This document shows, piece by piece, positions 1 through 8,543 of a stretch of 64,000 nt of DNA (positions are counted from its first letter, which is position 1; each line of letters starts with the position of its first letter). The notes under the pieces were generated by a model. The model made no database searches and was not told the origin of the DNA. It saw only the letters and a program-made list of their open reading frames with translations. The stretch is from Muribaculaceae bacterium (GTDB taxonomy: Bacteria; Bacteroidota; Bacteroidia; Bacteroidales; Muribaculaceae), in NCBI GenBank assembly GCA_017548365.1, contig JAFZAC010000037.1, forward strand, positions 1-64,000. Reading direction: 5' to 3'. The position numbers were made by a program, and so were the translations under genes.

Positions 1-429
1 AAGAACCCCAACTTCAAGAAGACCCAGGAAGACGACCTCATCAGCATGAAGACAGGAATCGCCGAGTTCAAGGGGCAGATTCACTACTCGTTCGCTCCGT
101 GCATCAACGACAAGCTGGACAAGATTCCTGCCGACCTCGACCGCCTTCTTACCGTGCAGCGCATCTGCAACATCATCGACCATGAGATTCATGCCAACTA
201 CAAAATCTTCAAGACCAACTACATGGCTCATGACATGCTGTTCGAGAACAATGACTTCGCCGAGCATTACACTGCCGAAGAGGCTAAGATTTTCAACGAC
301 TACCTAAACAGCCAGCTCGACAAGATTACCGACATTCAAGTGAGCGACAGCGACCGAAGCTATATGTTCAAGTACATGCTACAAATGTACAGTAACCCAC
401 TTACAAATCAACTCGAAGTAAAGGGCTAA
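1..429 (+). CDS. Probable acyltransferase, 3' end only
   Basis: The reading frame is open from the first base of the window and ends at TAA 427-429, so only the last ~142 residues are present and the real start lies upstream. The segment is soluble, charged and has no membrane helix. Its pattern (a KTGIAEFKG stretch, then a conserved APCIND, later HEIHANYK and TNYMAHDML) resembles, from memory, the C-terminal part of the ~380-residue Bacteroidales proteins annotated as 1-acyl-sn-glycerol-3-phosphate acyltransferases. The catalytic HX4D region is outside the window, so the function cannot be confirmed here. It is followed after 20 nt by the metallophosphoesterase gene on the same strand. Confidence 0.5.
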   Translation, partial: KNPNFKKTQEDDLISMKTGIAEFKGQIHYSFAPCINDKLDKIPADLDRLLTVQRICNIIDHEIHANYKIFKTNYMAHDMLFENNDFAEHYTAEEAKIFNDYLNSQLDKITDIQVSDSDRSYMFKYMLQMYSNPLTNQLEVKG

Positions 430-449
430 ATTAATGTGACAACACTTCT

Positions 450-1709
450 ATGACAATACAATGGATACCGTTGATTGCGCTGCTGGTCGTGAACTTGGCT
501 CTCGACCTGTGGCTCTATCGCTTTTTCCGTAAAAATAAGCGGTGGCCAAGGCTCAAAAGCGGTGCTCATGCGGTGCTTACGCTGGTGCTGCTGGGACTTC
601 TTGTGGCAGTGATAGCAATACCGCACAAGGAATGTGACGACTCCACATTTCTGTTTATGATGTGGGCAATCTTCATTTACTATGCTTTTTATGTGCCACG
701 CTATTTGGCGGCAATAGTATGGGTGCCCACTCACCGCAAGAAATGCGGGGCACGAGTTCGCAAGTGGGGTGGAATCTGTGCTACCGTGGTGGGAGTGCTT
801 GCTTTTTTGTTCATGCTCAGCGGTCTTTTCTATACACCTTACAAAGTAAAAGTTGAGCGAGTTGAGCTCGAATTTGAGAATCTGCCTGAGGAGTTTGATG
901 GTTACCGCATAGCCCAGTTCAGCGACACCCATCTTGGTACATATAGTAGTGATACTACATTCATGGCACAATGTGTTGACAGTATTAACTCGCTGGGTGC
1001 CGACATGATTTGTTTTACTGGCGACCTTGTGAGCCGCAGGTCGGGCGAGGCTCTACCGTTTAAGCGTGTGCTCTCTAGACTTCATGCTCACGACGGAGTG
1101 GTTTCGGTGCTTGGCAACCATGATGATGGCCATTATAGCTATTGGTCAAGTGATGCAAAGCGCAAGTGCGACTTGGATAAACTCATCTCCTTGCAAGAAC
1201 AGATGGGTTGGAAAGTTCTTGTTAACGACCATGTTATCTTACGCCGTGACACCAGCGAAATTGCCGTAGTGGGAACCAAGTGTTTTATGGGGTGGCCTTT
1301 TCCAAAGTATGGAAACCTTGACTCCGCCTATGTCGACTACGATACTGCAAAACGTTTTATCGTTCTGTTGCAGCACTCTCCTGATGAGTGGAAAATTGAC
1401 CGCGCCTATCAGAAACGAGTCACCATGTTGCGACTAGTGGACAAGGTCGACCTGATGCTAGTGGGACACACTCATGCCATGCAATGCATGATCACGCTGT
1501 TCGGGCACAAATTCTCTCCAGCGTGCCTGCAATATCACTACTGGGGTGGCCTGTATACTGAAGGAGATCACAAACTTTACGTGAACATAGGCCTTGGTAT
1601 GGTAGGCATACCAGCACGATTAGGAAGCGCCTATCCCGAGATTACTCTTATCACCCTCAAGAAGCGAGGTGAATGTATAGTTGATGAGTATGGAAATAGG
1701 ATTAACTAG
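450..1709 (+). CDS. Membrane-anchored metallophosphoesterase (YkuE/YaeI-like)
   Basis: This 419-residue protein has about four hydrophobic segments in residues 1-130 and then a calcineurin-like phosphoesterase domain. The metal-binding motifs are complete: SDTH at 158-161, GDLV at 191-194, GNHDD at 222-226, QHSPDEW near 308 and GHTH at 339-342. Such enzymes use a dinuclear metal site to hydrolyse phosphoesters; in E. coli and B. subtilis relatives act on lipid or envelope substrates, but the substrate here is not known. The ATG at 450 follows the preceding stop by 20 nt. Tex follows after 15 nt, so the three genes probably share a transcript. The truncated gene at the right end of the window has a similar membrane-first layout. 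Confidence 0.85.
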   Translation: MTIQWIPLIALLVVNLALDLWLYRFFRKNKRWPRLKSGAHAVLTLVLLGLLVAVIAIPHKECDDSTFLFMMWAIFIYYAFYVPRYLAAIVWVPTHRKKCGARVRKWGGICATVVGVLAFLFMLSGLFYTPYKVKVERVELEFENLPEEFDGYRIAQFSDTHLGTYSSDTTFMAQCVDSINSLGADMICFTGDLVSRRSGEALPFKRVLSRLHAHDGVVSVLGNHDDGHYSYWSSDAKRKCDLDKLISLQEQMGWKVLVNDHVILRRDTSEIAVVGTKCFMGWPFPKYGNLDSAYVDYDTAKRFIVLLQHSPDEWKIDRAYQKRVTMLRLVDKVDLMLVGHTHAMQCMITLFGHKFSPACLQYHYWGGLYTEGDHKLYVNIGLGMVGIPARLGSAYPEITLITLKKRGECIVDEYGNRIN

Positions 1710-1724
1710 TAATAAGTTTTAATA

Positions 1725-3866
1725 ATGATGGCCGACAAGATTTCAACACTAATATCGCAAGAGCTCAATATTCCAATAAACCAGGTGTCAAGCACCGTGA
1801 GCCTGCTTCGTGACGATAACTCTATACCTTTCATCAGCCGTTATCGCAAGGAACAGACGGGCAACCTTGACGAGACGCAAATTCAGTCAATTGATGCCCG
1901 AATGGCTTACTATGACGAGTTGCAAAAGCGCAAATCCACGATTCTGAAAACCATAGAGGCGCAAGAGAAACTCACAGACGAGCTCTCTAACCGTATCCTC
2001 AACTGCTGGGATGCCACTGAACTCGAGGACATTTATCTGCCTTATAAGCCCAAGCGACGCACTCGTGCACAAGTGGCACGGGAGAAGGGGCTTGAGCCGC
2101 TGGCTAAGATGATCATGGCGCAAAAGGGCGGCGATGTGACATCGATGGCATCGCGATTTGTTGATGGTGATAAGGTACCTGATGCCGACGAGGCTATCGA
2201 TGGAGCTCTCGATATCATTGCCGAGTGGGTGAGCGAGAACCAAACGGTGCGCAACAGTGTGCGGCGATCATTCCGTTACGATGCCATTCTCAACTGCAGT
2301 GTGGTAAAAGGCAAGGAGATAGAGGGACGAAACTACGAGTTCTATTACGATTTCTCCAAGCCGTTAAAACGCATTTCGTCTCACCAACTGCTTGCTATTC
2401 GCCGTGGTGAGAAGGAGGGATTTCTCAAGGTGAGCATTGATATCAACGGTGACCGTGCAGTCGACAATGTGTGCCGCATTGTGGTGAAAGGTAAAGGCGA
2501 AACGTCTCAGTTAGTGGAGGAAGCCGCCGAGGACAGCTTTGACCGATTAATAAAGCCTTCGATTGAAAATGAGTTTGCAGCTATCTCCAAGGAGCGTGCC
2601 GATGCCGAGGCAATTGACATGTTTGCCCAAAATGTGCGTCAGCTCCTCTTTGCGCCCCCGTTGGGACACAAACGCATTCTTGCCGTCGACCCAGGATTCC
2701 GAACTGGATGCAAGGTTGTGTGTCTAGACGAGAACGGTAACCTCTTGCATAACGATGTGATTTATCCCACAGCGCCAAATTATGACATCGAGGGTGCAAC
2801 CAAGAAGATTCACAACCTTGTGGAGACCTATAAAATTGATGCCATAGCCTTGGGCAACGGCACAGCAAGTCGCGAGACCGAGAAATTCCTCAAGCGCATT
2901 CGTTATCATCGTGACATAAACGTGTTTGTGGTTAGCGAAAATGGTGCTTCAATCTACAGTGCCAGTAAGATTGCCCGCGATGAGTTCCCCGACAAGGATG
3001 TAACGGTTCGAGGTGCGGTGTCGATAGGGCGCCGACTGCTCGACCCACTTGCCGAGTTGGTGAAAATTGACCCCAAGTCGATAGGGGTGGGGCAGTACCA
3101 GCACGATGTGGACCAGACTAAGCTCAAAGAGGCTTTGAATTATACCGTTGAGAGTTGTGTGAATAGTGTGGGTGTGAACCTCAACACCGCTAGTAAGGAG
3201 TTGCTTACCTATGTCTCGGGACTTGGACCCACGTTGGCGCAGAACATAGTGAACTATCGTGCCGAAAATGGCGACTTCAAGAGCCGTCAAGACTTGCTTA
3301 AGGTGCCTAAACTTGGTCCGAAAACCTTCACTCAGGCAGCAGGCTTCTTGCGTGTGCCCGAGAGCGATAACCCTCTCGACAACAGTGCGGTACACCCCGA
3401 ACGCTACGATCTGGTAACTAAGATGGCGAGAGACTGCGGATGCACAGTTGCCGAGCTTATCAAGAATCCTGAGAAACGCAACAAAATTGACATTAAGCGA
3501 TACATCTCGCGCGAAGTGGGAGAGTTGACGCTCATTGACATAATGAAAGAGCTCGAGAAACCAGGACGTGACCCGCGCAGCGAGGTGAAGGCAATGGAAT
3601 TTGACGATAGTGTTCACGAAATCACAGACCTCAAGCCCGGAATGGAATTACCCGGCATTGTGACAAATATAACACAGTTTGGCGCATTTGTTGATGTGGG
3701 TGTTCACAAAGAAGGCCTCGTTCACGTGTCGCAGCTGAGCGACAAGCGTGTGGAAAACCCGGCAAAGGCCGTTAAACTCAACCAGCACGTTAGAGTGCGA
3801 GTTGTGAGCATCGACCTCGAACGCAAGCGCATTGCCCTCTCAATGAAAGGCGTGCAGCAACCGTAA
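1725..3866 (+). CDS. tex: Transcription accessory protein Tex
   Basis: This 713-residue protein matches the full-length Tex family. It shows the N-terminal helical HTH-like region with the SRYRKE motif near residue 38, a YqgF/RNase H-like domain starting around the VDPGFRTG motif near 322, a helix-hairpin-helix pair (LNTASKELLTYVSGLG and LLKVPKLGPKTF) around 490-540, and a C-terminal S1 RNA-binding domain from about 640 (GIVTNITQFGAFVDVG). Tex is a cytoplasmic nucleic-acid-binding protein linked to transcription; its exact role in Bacteroidetes is not settled. Two consecutive ATG codons at 1725 and 1728 are both possible starts. Confidence 0.95.
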   Translation: MMADKISTLISQELNIPINQVSSTVSLLRDDNSIPFISRYRKEQTGNLDETQIQSIDARMAYYDELQKRKSTILKTIEAQEKLTDELSNRILNCWDATELEDIYLPYKPKRRTRAQVAREKGLEPLAKMIMAQKGGDVTSMASRFVDGDKVPDADEAIDGALDIIAEWVSENQTVRNSVRRSFRYDAILNCSVVKGKEIEGRNYEFYYDFSKPLKRISSHQLLAIRRGEKEGFLKVSIDINGDRAVDNVCRIVVKGKGETSQLVEEAAEDSFDRLIKPSIENEFAAISKERADAEAIDMFAQNVRQLLFAPPLGHKRILAVDPGFRTGCKVVCLDENGNLLHNDVIYPTAPNYDIEGATKKIHNLVETYKIDAIALGNGTASRETEKFLKRIRYHRDINVFVVSENGASIYSASKIARDEFPDKDVTVRGAVSIGRRLLDPLAELVKIDPKSIGVGQYQHDVDQTKLKEALNYTVESCVNSVGVNLNTASKELLTYVSGLGPTLAQNIVNYRAENGDFKSRQDLLKVPKLGPKTFTQAAGFLRVPESDNPLDNSAVHPERYDLVTKMARDCGCTVAELIKNPEKRNKIDIKRYISREVGELTLIDIMKELEKPGRDPRSEVKAMEFDDSVHEITDLKPGMELPGIVTNITQFGAFVDVGVHKEGLVHVSQLSDKRVENPAKAVKLNQHVRVRVVSIDLERKRIALSMKGVQQP

Positions 3867-3950
3867 TCATTCAAATTAGCACAAAAAAACATGGAATCGT
3901 CACTTGCGGGTGGGGATCCCATGTCGTTTTACGCTGTTCCAGAAAAGGAG

Positions 3951-4217
3951 CTAGACTTTTTCCTTGAACTTTTGATTGTCAAGGATTTCAAGAGCCATAT
4001 CGAGAATTGTTGGGTCATCGAGGACCACAATGCCACCGTCGGGACCTGGCTCGATGTGAACGCCCATGTGTATGCCGAAGTCGTAATTAGACCCTCCAAA
4101 GTAGTTTCTCACTGTTTGAACACTGAGGTTCAACTTCTCGGCAATCACGTGTGTAGAGCCTTCGGGCAGACTGGCTTTGATGCGTCTGAGCTCATTAAAA
4201 GTAATGGTCTTGGGCAT
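3951..4217 (-). CDS. Small HTH DNA-binding protein
   Basis: This 88-residue protein has a clear helix-turn-helix signature at residues 21-41 (THVIAEKLNLSVQTVRNYF), followed by GG and a C-terminal part with GPDGGIVVLDDPTILDMAL. The layout suggests a small stand-alone regulator; I recognise it only as a conserved Bacteroidales type, not as a named family. The tail end of Tex lies convergently 84 nt away, and the gene is followed by no other minus-strand gene. Upstream, minus-strand sequence TATCTTTA at about 4259-4266 is one base off the Bacteroidetes -7 consensus. The overlapping plus-strand frame here has no recognisable features. Confidence 0.65.
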   Translation of the reverse strand: MPKTITFNELRRIKASLPEGSTHVIAEKLNLSVQTVRNYFGGSNYDFGIHMGVHIEPGPDGGIVVLDDPTILDMALEILDNQKFKEKV

Positions 4218-4308
4218 GATAATATAGTTTTTAAAAAGATATGATTTAGAAATATGCTATAAAGATAGTGTTTTTTTATTAAACAGGAAAATAATTTTTT
4301 AAAATTCT

Positions 4309-4977
4309 TTAGTTCGTAGTAATGAAAACTGCCCATACTGCTAACAACGTTATGTTAATAACAGCGGCATAAATCATCTGTCGGCTCTCACCATAGCTGA
4401 ACTCGATGTTCCCCCACAATGGATGGCGTTTTGAAAACCATAAAAGCAGTCGGTAAACAATCCAGGCAGCAAGAAATCCTAGGATTGACCCACAGAATAT
4501 GTCACCTGGATAATGGACTCCAAGGTAGATGCGGCTGTAGCACATGAGCGCTGCCCACACAACCATGGTCCATGTGAAAGCACGATTTTTGAAAACCATG
4601 GCAAGGAACAATGCTATGCCAAAACAGTTGGCGGCATGGCTCGAAACGAAGCCGAAATCCCCTCCCCGATATCCATTAACAATGTGTATGGTAGATTCAA
4701 GGTCGGGATTGTGTGATGGTCTTGCCCTTTCTACCAGTGGCTTTATAATGCCTGCCGATACTTGATCGGCGATAAGAACAACTATTCCAATGGCTAAAAC
4801 CATGGTTATGGTGCGTCGCCAGCCTTTCTTGAAGTATAGCAGATAAAGCAGCATAAGAATCATGGGTATCCATGTTCCTATTTTTGTCACAACCCACATG
4901 AAGCTGTCGAAGTAGGCCCCATGTATGCCATTTATGGCTGTGAAGATGCCGGCGTCAAATTGTTGAAGTGTTTCCAT
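4309..4977 (-). CDS. PAP2-family membrane phosphatase
   Basis: A 222-residue integral membrane protein with about six hydrophobic segments. All three PAP2 phosphatase motifs are visible: K79 leading to ARP at 85-87, SSHAAN at 112-117 and SRIYLGVHYPGD at 148-159, whose histidines are the expected nucleophile and acid. Family members dephosphorylate undecaprenyl diphosphate, phosphatidylglycerol phosphate or lipid A; which applies here cannot be told from sequence. It starts 45 nt after the batE stop on the same strand and may be read through from the Bat operon. Confidence 0.88.
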   Translation of the reverse strand: METLQQFDAGIFTAINGIHGAYFDSFMWVVTKIGTWIPMILMLLYLLYFKKGWRRTITMVLAIGIVVLIADQVSAGIIKPLVERARPSHNPDLESTIHIVNGYRGGDFGFVSSHAANCFGIALFLAMVFKNRAFTWTMVVWAALMCYSRIYLGVHYPGDIFCGSILGFLAAWIVYRLLLWFSKRHPLWGNIEFSYGESRQMIYAAVINITLLAVWAVFITTN

Positions 4978-5022
4978 AAAATAAAGGAATTAAAGGTGTT
5001 GACAATGATGTCAGCGTTCTGC

Positions 5023-7647
5023 TTAAATTCTTTCGAAGTTGTCTTTTTTCATCCAACCTGTTCGGCTGTCGGCTGTTTCGATTTTATACCACTTACCGTT
5101 AGAGCCTTTCTCGGCAATAGAGTCTGTGATTTCCACTTTTACTCCGTTGGTGAGAGAGAAGGCCACATCTTTGTCGGTGGAACGTGGTGTTTTGTTCACT
5201 GGACTCTTGTCGACCATTATTACGGCATAGTCATTGCTGGTGCATCTGTTGTACATGTATATGGCACAACTCACAGCAATAATGGTGATGACAGCCATAG
5301 CTATAGCGCCAAAGAATCCCACTTTCTGCAACATCACACTGTCGGCAATGCGGTAGCACACTATGCCAGCCAGCAATAGAATGAATGCGATGAGCCCCAT
5401 GGTTGCCCATGTGTTGCTTGAAGCATGAGCCACCCAGTCTCCAATGAGGTTGGAAAAATAGTTGGTGCCACTATCGTCAATGAGCTGAGATTTCTCTCTT
5501 AGAAACTCAAGATTGAAACGTGCGTCACTGTTACCCGGGTCAAGCTTTAGAGCGCGTTCATAGCTTAATACGGCGTTGGCGCGGTCGTTGAGTCGGTAGT
5601 AGGCATTGCCCATGTTGTAATATAGTTGTGAAGAGACTCCGTTGCTTGTTGCACGCTGATAAAGCTCAACAGCCTCTTTATATCGCTTGCCTTCATAGGC
5701 TTTGTTGCCTTGTTCAACAAAGTCGGTAGAGGCGGCCATCGCCGAGATAGAGATGGTGAGAGTTGTTATTATTGTTATTGCTCGCATTGTATTATCGGGA
5801 GTCGAGGTGTCTTTTTTGCGTTTAACTTTCTCAAGGGTGTCGATGAGTAAGGCACTGTCATCATAGACCTGTGACATATTGCCGCCCTCAAGCTCAGGGG
5901 CATACTGCGCAAACTCGCAAGTCTCGAGCATGCGCATAGTGTCATCGATATGTTTCTGTTCAAAGCCGTATGCGTCCATTTCGGAGGCAATATTCTCCTT
6001 GCTGAGTTCCGAAACAGGTATGCTCAGCTTGTCGCTCAAATATCCCCACAGTGCAGTGAGAGTCTCTGTGTAGAATCCATTTCGGTCGTTATTCTCCATG
6101 AGCTTGCGTGCCGTCTTAAGGCGTCGCTGAGCCAGTTTGCTGGCACGACGTGTGCGCATGAGTCGAGTGTTGGCGTGAGTTTTCTCAATCTTGTTGTAGG
6201 CAATCAAGCCTCCAACTGTGAGAATTAGGGCTAATAGAGCCAGCAACCAGTATCCTAAGCTATTGATGAAGAAGGACTGCGATTTCGACAAGTTGGCTTT
6301 CTCTTTATTAATGTCGCGGATATCCATGTTTCGCAGCTTGTAATGCTCCGATGGCTTACCCTCGCCTTTTGCCACTTTCAGGTTGTAGCCATCCACCTTG
6401 ATGCTGTCATATTGCTGTGTTGCTGTGTTGAAATATACAAAATAGGAATCTGGAATTTTGAAGTCACCCTCAAACTGCGGAATAAACATATAATCGAAAG
6501 TGACATTTCCACTCACATTGTCCCCACTTGGCGACATATTGATTTTGTTTTGTGGATCGTAGGTGTCAAACTCCTTAGGCATATTGACAATTGGATTTTG
6601 GATATACTTCAAATTGCCAGTGCCGCTTACGATGATACTATATGTTGCTGGAGCATAGGTCTTAAATGTCTTGGGATTAATGCGTGTCAAAACCGAGAAT
6701 TCGCCCACAGCTCCACTGAAGTTTGCTGGTTTGGGGCTTGGAAGAGGACGAATGTTTACGCTTGCCGAATTGCTCGACACCTTGATGTTGATGGGCACAG
6801 GTTGAGAAATCTGCCCGAAAATAGTGCCATAAACATCTCTCTGTATAAGCTGAACGTCGAAATTACCCGAAGTGATTGTCAATGTCCCGGACTCTTGTGG
6901 ATAGAGTATACACTTTTTGAGTTCGGCGGTGACATATCTCTTTCCGTTGACAGTTTCTATTGAGGTGTAGTTGTTGCTCACGGGTAATTCCTCGATAAGG
7001 AAGCCGTTGAACGAAGGCTGCTGAGTGCAGTGGAAACTCGTGACAGGATAACGGGTGTACAACTTGATAGTGCACACTACAGCCTCTTGCTCGTAAACGA
7101 CATCTTTAGACATACTAATCTTGACAAAGAAGTCATTTCCGATTGCTGCTCCAGCCGATTGTGTCATGGGATCAAATGGGTCAGGAGCATTGCCGATTTG
7201 AGGCTGGCTGGGTGGTCCCGACGGACTTTGAGAAGGATAGGTTGGTGTGACATTGCTTCCCGAAGGAAGAATCTCGATAGTTACTGGCCTCGTTGTGAGT
7301 CTCTTCCCTCCTGCTGTGATGGAAGCCGACCCCAAAGTGTATTTTCCTGGTGTTGTAGCTACATACAGCATAGAGTAAATCGTTGAGTAACTACTCGACA
7401 TGTGTCCATTACTTATGGATGTATACATGCTTGAAGACTCCGTAGGTCCATACAATAGTTTTGCCCCATCTAAATCGGGAATTGAAGGATTGCTGCCCTC
7501 GGCTCCCTCAAGAATGAATTCTACCTTGAATTTTCCTCCTACGCTAACCTTGGTGGGAGCTTTAACTTTGAAAGTGGCAGCTTGTCCCATTAACCCCAAA
7601 AGAAGCAGAGAAATCGTAAGCAAGTATCTTACTCTTATGTTATTCAT
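5023..7647 (-). CDS. BatD-BatE fused protein
   Basis: One uninterrupted frame of 874 residues carries both BatD and BatE. Residues 1-24 form a signal peptide (start ATG at 7647; an in-frame TTG 27 nt upstream is unlikely because it would precede the signal peptide). The BatD periplasmic beta-domains run to ~455, with a membrane helix at ~463-484 and a cytoplasmic region to ~610. After a short linker (KDTSTPDNT) comes Met621, whose following sequence looks like the signal peptide of a separate BatE (TIITTLTISISAMA). TPR repeats, two membrane helices and a C-terminal SH3-like domain follow. Bat proteins are associated with aerotolerance in Bacteroides fragilis. A separate BatE could still be made from the internal ATG at 5785-5787. 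Confidence 0.85.
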   Translation of the reverse strand: MNNIRVRYLLTISLLLLGLMGQAATFKVKAPTKVSVGGKFKVEFILEGAEGSNPSIPDLDGAKLLYGPTESSSMYTSISNGHMSSSYSTIYSMLYVATTPGKYTLGSASITAGGKRLTTRPVTIEILPSGSNVTPTYPSQSPSGPPSQPQIGNAPDPFDPMTQSAGAAIGNDFFVKISMSKDVVYEQEAVVCTIKLYTRYPVTSFHCTQQPSFNGFLIEELPVSNNYTSIETVNGKRYVTAELKKCILYPQESGTLTITSGNFDVQLIQRDVYGTIFGQISQPVPINIKVSSNSASVNIRPLPSPKPANFSGAVGEFSVLTRINPKTFKTYAPATYSIIVSGTGNLKYIQNPIVNMPKEFDTYDPQNKINMSPSGDNVSGNVTFDYMFIPQFEGDFKIPDSYFVYFNTATQQYDSIKVDGYNLKVAKGEGKPSEHYKLRNMDIRDINKEKANLSKSQSFFINSLGYWLLALLALILTVGGLIAYNKIEKTHANTRLMRTRRASKLAQRRLKTARKLMENNDRNGFYTETLTALWGYLSDKLSIPVSELSKENIASEMDAYGFEQKHIDDTMRMLETCEFAQYAPELEGGNMSQVYDDSALLIDTLEKVKRKKDTSTPDNTMRAITIITTLTISISAMAASTDFVEQGNKAYEGKRYKEAVELYQRATSNGVSSQLYYNMGNAYYRLNDRANAVLSYERALKLDPGNSDARFNLEFLREKSQLIDDSGTNYFSNLIGDWVAHASSNTWATMGLIAFILLLAGIVCYRIADSVMLQKVGFFGAIAMAVITIIAVSCAIYMYNRCTSNDYAVIMVDKSPVNKTPRSTDKDVAFSLTNGVKVEITDSIAEKGSNGKWYKIETADSRTGWMKKDNFERI

Positions 7648-7724
7648 ATAATATGTTCTAAAATAAACTGTCAATTGTTAGTGTTATAACCTACAACATG
7701 GCATTTGATGTAAAAAATGGTTGC

Positions 7725-8543
7725 TTACCACTTGTTGCGAGTTGCTTGTCTCTCGCCTCGTTGCTGCCGCTCTTGCATCTGGTACATCTTCTGCTGAGTG
7801 GCTTTCTCCTTGTCTTGCATAGTTTTGAGCACTTGTTGCATGCTTCGCTCGTCCATCTTGGTGGCATTAGCTTGCTGTTGCTGCCCTTGACCTTGATTTT
7901 GCTTGTCTTGTTGCTGGTTGTCTTGGTCTTTTTTGTCTTGGTCTTTTTTGTCTTGATCTTGTTTTTGATCCTGATTCTGATCTTTGTTCTGATCTTGATT
8001 TTGGTCTTGGTCTTTATCTTGATTCTTGTCTCGTTGATCTTGCTGATCTTTAAGCTTGAGTTGAGCCATACGCAGGTTGTATCGTGCGTCTTCATCATTT
8101 GGTACAAATCTTAGTGCCTGCTTGTAGCACTCGATAGCACCAGCGTAGTTCTGACACGAATAAGCTATGTTTCCTCGGTTGTAGAATGCCATCGACTTGA
8201 GGTTCTTGTCGGGGGTTACTTGTGCAGCAAAACTTAACAATGAGTCAGCTCGTGTGATTATGCCTGTTGTGTCGCCCGGCGGCACTTGACGAATGATAGC
8301 CATTGCCATGTTGTAGGCCGCTTTTGCTGAGTTTGGATTAGCTTCAAGCGCTTTCCCATACTCTACCTCGGCATCGGCATAGTTGCCGTCCTCATAAAGG
8401 CTGTTGCCTTTCCTGATGTGATTTCGCTCGTCTTTGTTAGACTCGTTAAATTGCACTTCGTCCTTGCTGCAACTGGTGAAAGATACAGCTGTAGAAGTGA
8501 GGAATAGCGCGAGAATCAATATAATGACGTTCCTATTATTCAT
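7725..8543 (-). CDS. batC: BatC, TPR lipoprotein
   Basis: A 272-residue protein starting at the ATG at 8541-8543, which overlaps the batB stop by 8 nt (ATGAATAA), suggesting translational coupling. It has a lipoprotein signal with Cys25 (SFTSC), TPR repeats over about 40-160, then a long low-complexity stretch of Gln, Asp, Asn and Lys (about 170-215), and a charged Gln/Met-rich C-terminus. BatC is a TPR member of the Bat system and presumably scaffolds the VWA proteins at the membrane. An upstream in-frame start at 8585 is disfavoured because it would put 14 extra residues before the signal peptide. Confidence 0.85.
   Translation of the reverse strand: MNNRNVIILILALFLTSTAVSFTSCSKDEVQFNESNKDERNHIRKGNSLYEDGNYADAEVEYGKALEANPNSAKAAYNMAMAIIRQVPPGDTTGIITRADSLLSFAAQVTPDKNLKSMAFYNRGNIAYSCQNYAGAIECYKQALRFVPNDEDARYNLRMAQLKLKDQQDQRDKNQDKDQDQNQDQNKDQNQDQKQDQDKKDQDKKDQDNQQQDKQNQGQGQQQQANATKMDERSMQQVLKTMQDKEKATQQKMYQMQERQQRGERQATRNKW

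Noticed and set aside
3891..4244. Plus-strand frame of 117 codons opposite the small HTH gene
   Set aside because: The minus-strand product has a clear HTH and normal composition; the plus frame has no recognisable features.
6343..6963. Plus-strand frame of 206 codons inside batD
   Set aside because: It lies fully within the well-supported batD-batE frame and shows no start context, signal or domain.
7698..8114. Plus-strand 138-codon frame coding a very hydrophobic Leu/Val/Ile protein
   Set aside because: It is the antisense of the Gln/Asp/Lys-rich tract of batC; the hydrophobicity is an artefact of the complementary codons.
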